The position numbers and the translations under genes are program-made. The notes beneath the pieces are model-generated. The model was not told the DNA's origin and searched no databases. It was given only the letters and a program-made list of their open reading frames with translations. Source: Strigomonas culicis (taxonomy: Eukaryota; Euglenozoa; Kinetoplastea; Trypanosomatida; Trypanosomatidae). Taken from it: a stretch of 36,385 nucleotides of DNA. The stretch lies in contig AUXH01000137.1 of the NCBI GenBank assembly GCA_000482145.1, positions 1 through 36,385 of the forward strand. Direction: 5' to 3'. Shown here piece by piece: positions 34,999 through 36,385 of this stretch (position 1 is the stretch's first letter; every line of letters begins with the position of its first letter).

Positions 34999-35658
34999 CT
35001 ATTTGATCAGCGGGCGGCGGCGGGCGGCGACGCCGGCCGCCACGCCGAGCACCATCACCAGCGCGTCGCACGCGATGGAGACGAGCACGGGCCAGCTCGC
35101 GTGATGGAGGCGGCGCCACGCCCGCAGCAGCACGCGCAGCACCGCGAGGAGGACGGCCGCGGGGCCGTCGCTGCGGCCGCGCGCCGAGGACGCGTCCCGC
35201 GAGACGCTGTCGCGCGGCGCGGAGATGAAATCCTTCGCGGTCGGCTCTCTAAACTGGATGCGGCGCACCTCCGCGACGGGCACGACCTCCGCCGCCACCG
35301 GCAGGAGGGTGGGCAGCGTGGGCGGCGGCGAGCCCTGCAGCGGCGGCGACGGGGAGCCCTCCCCGCGGCCCCGCGGCGGGGTGCTCAGGCTGGCGTGCGC
35401 GTGGCCGGGCGTCACGAGGTCCTGCGCCAACAGCAGGTCCTCCATTTTCTGCAGCACCACCACCGGCGCCGCGGCCGCCCCCTCCGCAGGCTCGGCGGCG
35501 GCGGGCCCCTCCTCGGGGACCAGTAGTGAGGCCGGAAGGTGCATCACCGCCACGGGCTCTCCCACCGGCTGCTCGTCTTTAGTGGGGGTGGGGGTGAGAG
35601 AATCGGTGGTGCACTGCACGCTGCGACGGCGGCCTTTGCCATTCTTTCTCGAAGGCAT
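34999..35658 (-). CDS. Hypothetical protein with C-terminal membrane segment
   Basis: A 219-residue protein from the ATG at 35658 (MPSRKNGKGRRRS). I do not recognise a family. The N-terminus is basic, then comes a low-complexity Pro/Ala/Glu/Val-rich middle (EGPAAAEPAEGAAAAP, SPSPPLQGSPPPTLP) with one possible short helix (VVVLQKMEDLLLAQD). The C-terminus carries a basic amphipathic stretch (LLAVLRVLLRAWRRLHH) and a hydrophobic segment (VLVSIACDALVMVLGVAAGVAA) followed by RRRPLIK, consistent with a tail-anchored protein. GC-rich coding composition, stopping sharply at 34999 and starting at 35658, supports a real gene. Upstream in-frame codons are AT-rich, leucine/tyrosine-rich spacer and are left out. 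It lies directly upstream of tRNA-Gly on the same strand. Confidence 0.65.
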   Translation of the reverse strand: MPSRKNGKGRRRSVQCTTDSLTPTPTKDEQPVGEPVAVMHLPASLLVPEEGPAAAEPAEGAAAAPVVVLQKMEDLLLAQDLVTPGHAHASLSTPPRGRGEGSPSPPLQGSPPPTLPTLLPVAAEVVPVAEVRRIQFREPTAKDFISAPRDSVSRDASSARGRSDGPAAVLLAVLRVLLRAWRRLHHASWPVLVSIACDALVMVLGVAAGVAARRRPLIK

Positions 35659-35681
35659 GGTAGACAAGGAGTAGGAATGAG

Positions 35682-35740
35682 AATAATAAAAAAACAATAA
35701 TAATAACGGTAATAATAGTAATAATAACAATAATAAATGT
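35682..35740. repeat. Degenerate AAT/TAA trinucleotide repeat
   Basis: Imperfect AAT units with interruptions run just upstream of the ATG at 35658. On the minus strand the tract reads as TTA/ATT units and would be in or before the 5' leader. Confidence 0.75.
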
Positions 35741-36078
35741 GAGAGATGCGGTGCTTCAGCGTTTGTTTCACTGATGTGGTCAGGTCATGGTGACGAAAGG
35801 AGAGCGAGAGAAAGAGAGCAAGGATAACTGCAGCAGCGGTGAACACCTCGTTGATGCTTGCACTTGGCACATAAAGATGAAACGTAACAAGAGCAACCAT
35901 AATCGAAATCGCAGTAGTAATGATAATAATAACTAGTATTGTAAACAGTGAGAAAAAATGAAGTAGGCACAAAAAAAGGAAAAAACATTGCAGCAACGTC
36001 AAGAAGCATTCTGTACTTTGTAAAAGTAAAAGGTACGCTTTTTATTCTTTTTGTTTTATGTCTTTATTAGGTTAAATG

Positions 36079-36092
36079 ATATATATATATAT
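36079..36092. repeat. (TA)n microsatellite
   Basis: An alternating A-T run in spacer DNA. Confidence 0.75.
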
Positions 36093-36288
36093 AATACACG
36101 TCTTGAAAAATAATGGAGCACTCCATTCAAACGATTACAGCGGTGGCTGTATCTTCAATTCGTCTAAAGTAAACACAACAACAAGAAAGGGACAACAATC
36201 TGCACAAGAACAATAGAAAAAAAAATGGGAAAAAGTGAAAAAAAAGATGAGGATAGGATGACAAGGTCGTAGCAGCGGACAGGTCTAT

Positions 36289-36384
36289 TCAGAGAACGAG
36301 CGTCGTTGGGTCAGTGAGAAGACGGGGGATGGGCTGCGGGCGTTCTCTATGTGAACGCCGCCTTACTGTCGGTGGCGCGCGTCG
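36289..36384 (-). CDS. Possible C-terminal end of an upstream gene (cut by window edge)
   Basis: Composition turns GC-rich from about 36290 to the right edge, as at other gene ends here. One minus-strand frame stays open from the edge for 31 codons to a TGA at 36289-36291 and is Arg/Pro-rich (RRAPPTVRRRSHRERPQP). A second frame ends sooner, at a TAG at 36347-36349 (SKAAFT end). Which one is real cannot be decided, and no family is recognisable. Confidence 0.25.
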   Translation of the reverse strand, partial: RRAPPTVRRRSHRERPQPIPRLLTDPTTLVL

Positions 36385-36385
36385 C

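Larger units (their letters stand above)
35659..36288. other. AT-rich spacer upstream of the hypothetical membrane protein
   Basis: 630 bases without a credible gene. It includes an AAT/TAA trinucleotide tract (35682-35740), a minus-strand pyrimidine tract at about 35797-35822 with a following AG near 35771, a (TA)n run at 36079-36092 and a purine tract at 36200-36250. The last would fall in the 3' flank of the next upstream gene. Confidence 0.5.

Noticed and set aside
35659..35730. Leucine-rich N-terminal extension of the hypothetical membrane protein as a signal peptide
   Set aside because: The extension is encoded by AT-rich trinucleotide repeats of the spacer. GC-rich coding composition begins at the ATG at 35658.

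Overview
The window looks like nuclear DNA of a trypanosomatid (Kinetoplastea). Every credible protein gene and the single tRNA lie on the minus strand, as in a polycistronic directional gene cluster. No introns are visible. Coding DNA is very GC-rich, while the spacers are AT-rich and full of homopolymers, with polypyrimidine tract plus AG signals (read on the minus strand) a short distance before start codons, as expected for spliced-leader trans-splicing. The gene set also fits: tandem FBT/BT1-type pteridine transporters, a HemF/HemG-type coproporphyrinogen oxidase and protoporphyrinogen oxidase pair, and an acidocalcisomal-type H+-pyrophosphatase. Leishmaniinae or an endosymbiont-bearing relative (Strigomonadinae) are reasonable guesses; the sequence alone does not decide.

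In transcription order (high to low coordinates) the layout is: a scrap of an upstream gene at the right edge; a small protein with a C-terminal membrane segment (34999-35658); tRNA-Gly(GCC) (34808-34878); a K+-dependent vacuolar H+-pyrophosphatase (32128-34515); a giant 4,729-residue protein (16997-31186) with an N-terminal ubiquitin-like fold, a redox-dead-looking nucleoredoxin-like segment, a DUF3638/DUF3645 P-loop core and three C-terminal RanBP2-type zinc fingers; two small cytochrome b5-like membrane proteins (16331-16675, 15576-16067); a tryptophan-repeat, Sfi1-like protein (12052-15114); HemG-type protoporphyrinogen oxidase (10991-11710); HemF-type coproporphyrinogen oxidase (9686-10603, frame-disrupted); three tandem FBT-family transporters (6715-8882, frameshifted; 3905-6046; 953-3310); and the N-terminal part of an M20 amidohydrolase cut by the left edge (1-635).

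Functionally, 9.7-16.7 kb is a heme neighbourhood: two consecutive steps of heme synthesis next to two predicted heme-binding b5-fold proteins. The transporter array beside it probably supplies folates or pterins, for which trypanosomatids are auxotrophic. The pyrophosphatase and the giant protein are unrelated housekeeping or unknown genes, as is usual in kinetoplastid clusters.

A striking local oddity is that all apparent frame lesions (M20 start, transporter A tail, transporter C, coproporphyrinogen oxidase) lie within the first 10.2 kb, whereas the 14.2-kb giant frame is intact. Several lesions are single-base changes in short homopolymers, so consensus error is the leading explanation, but real decay is not excluded.
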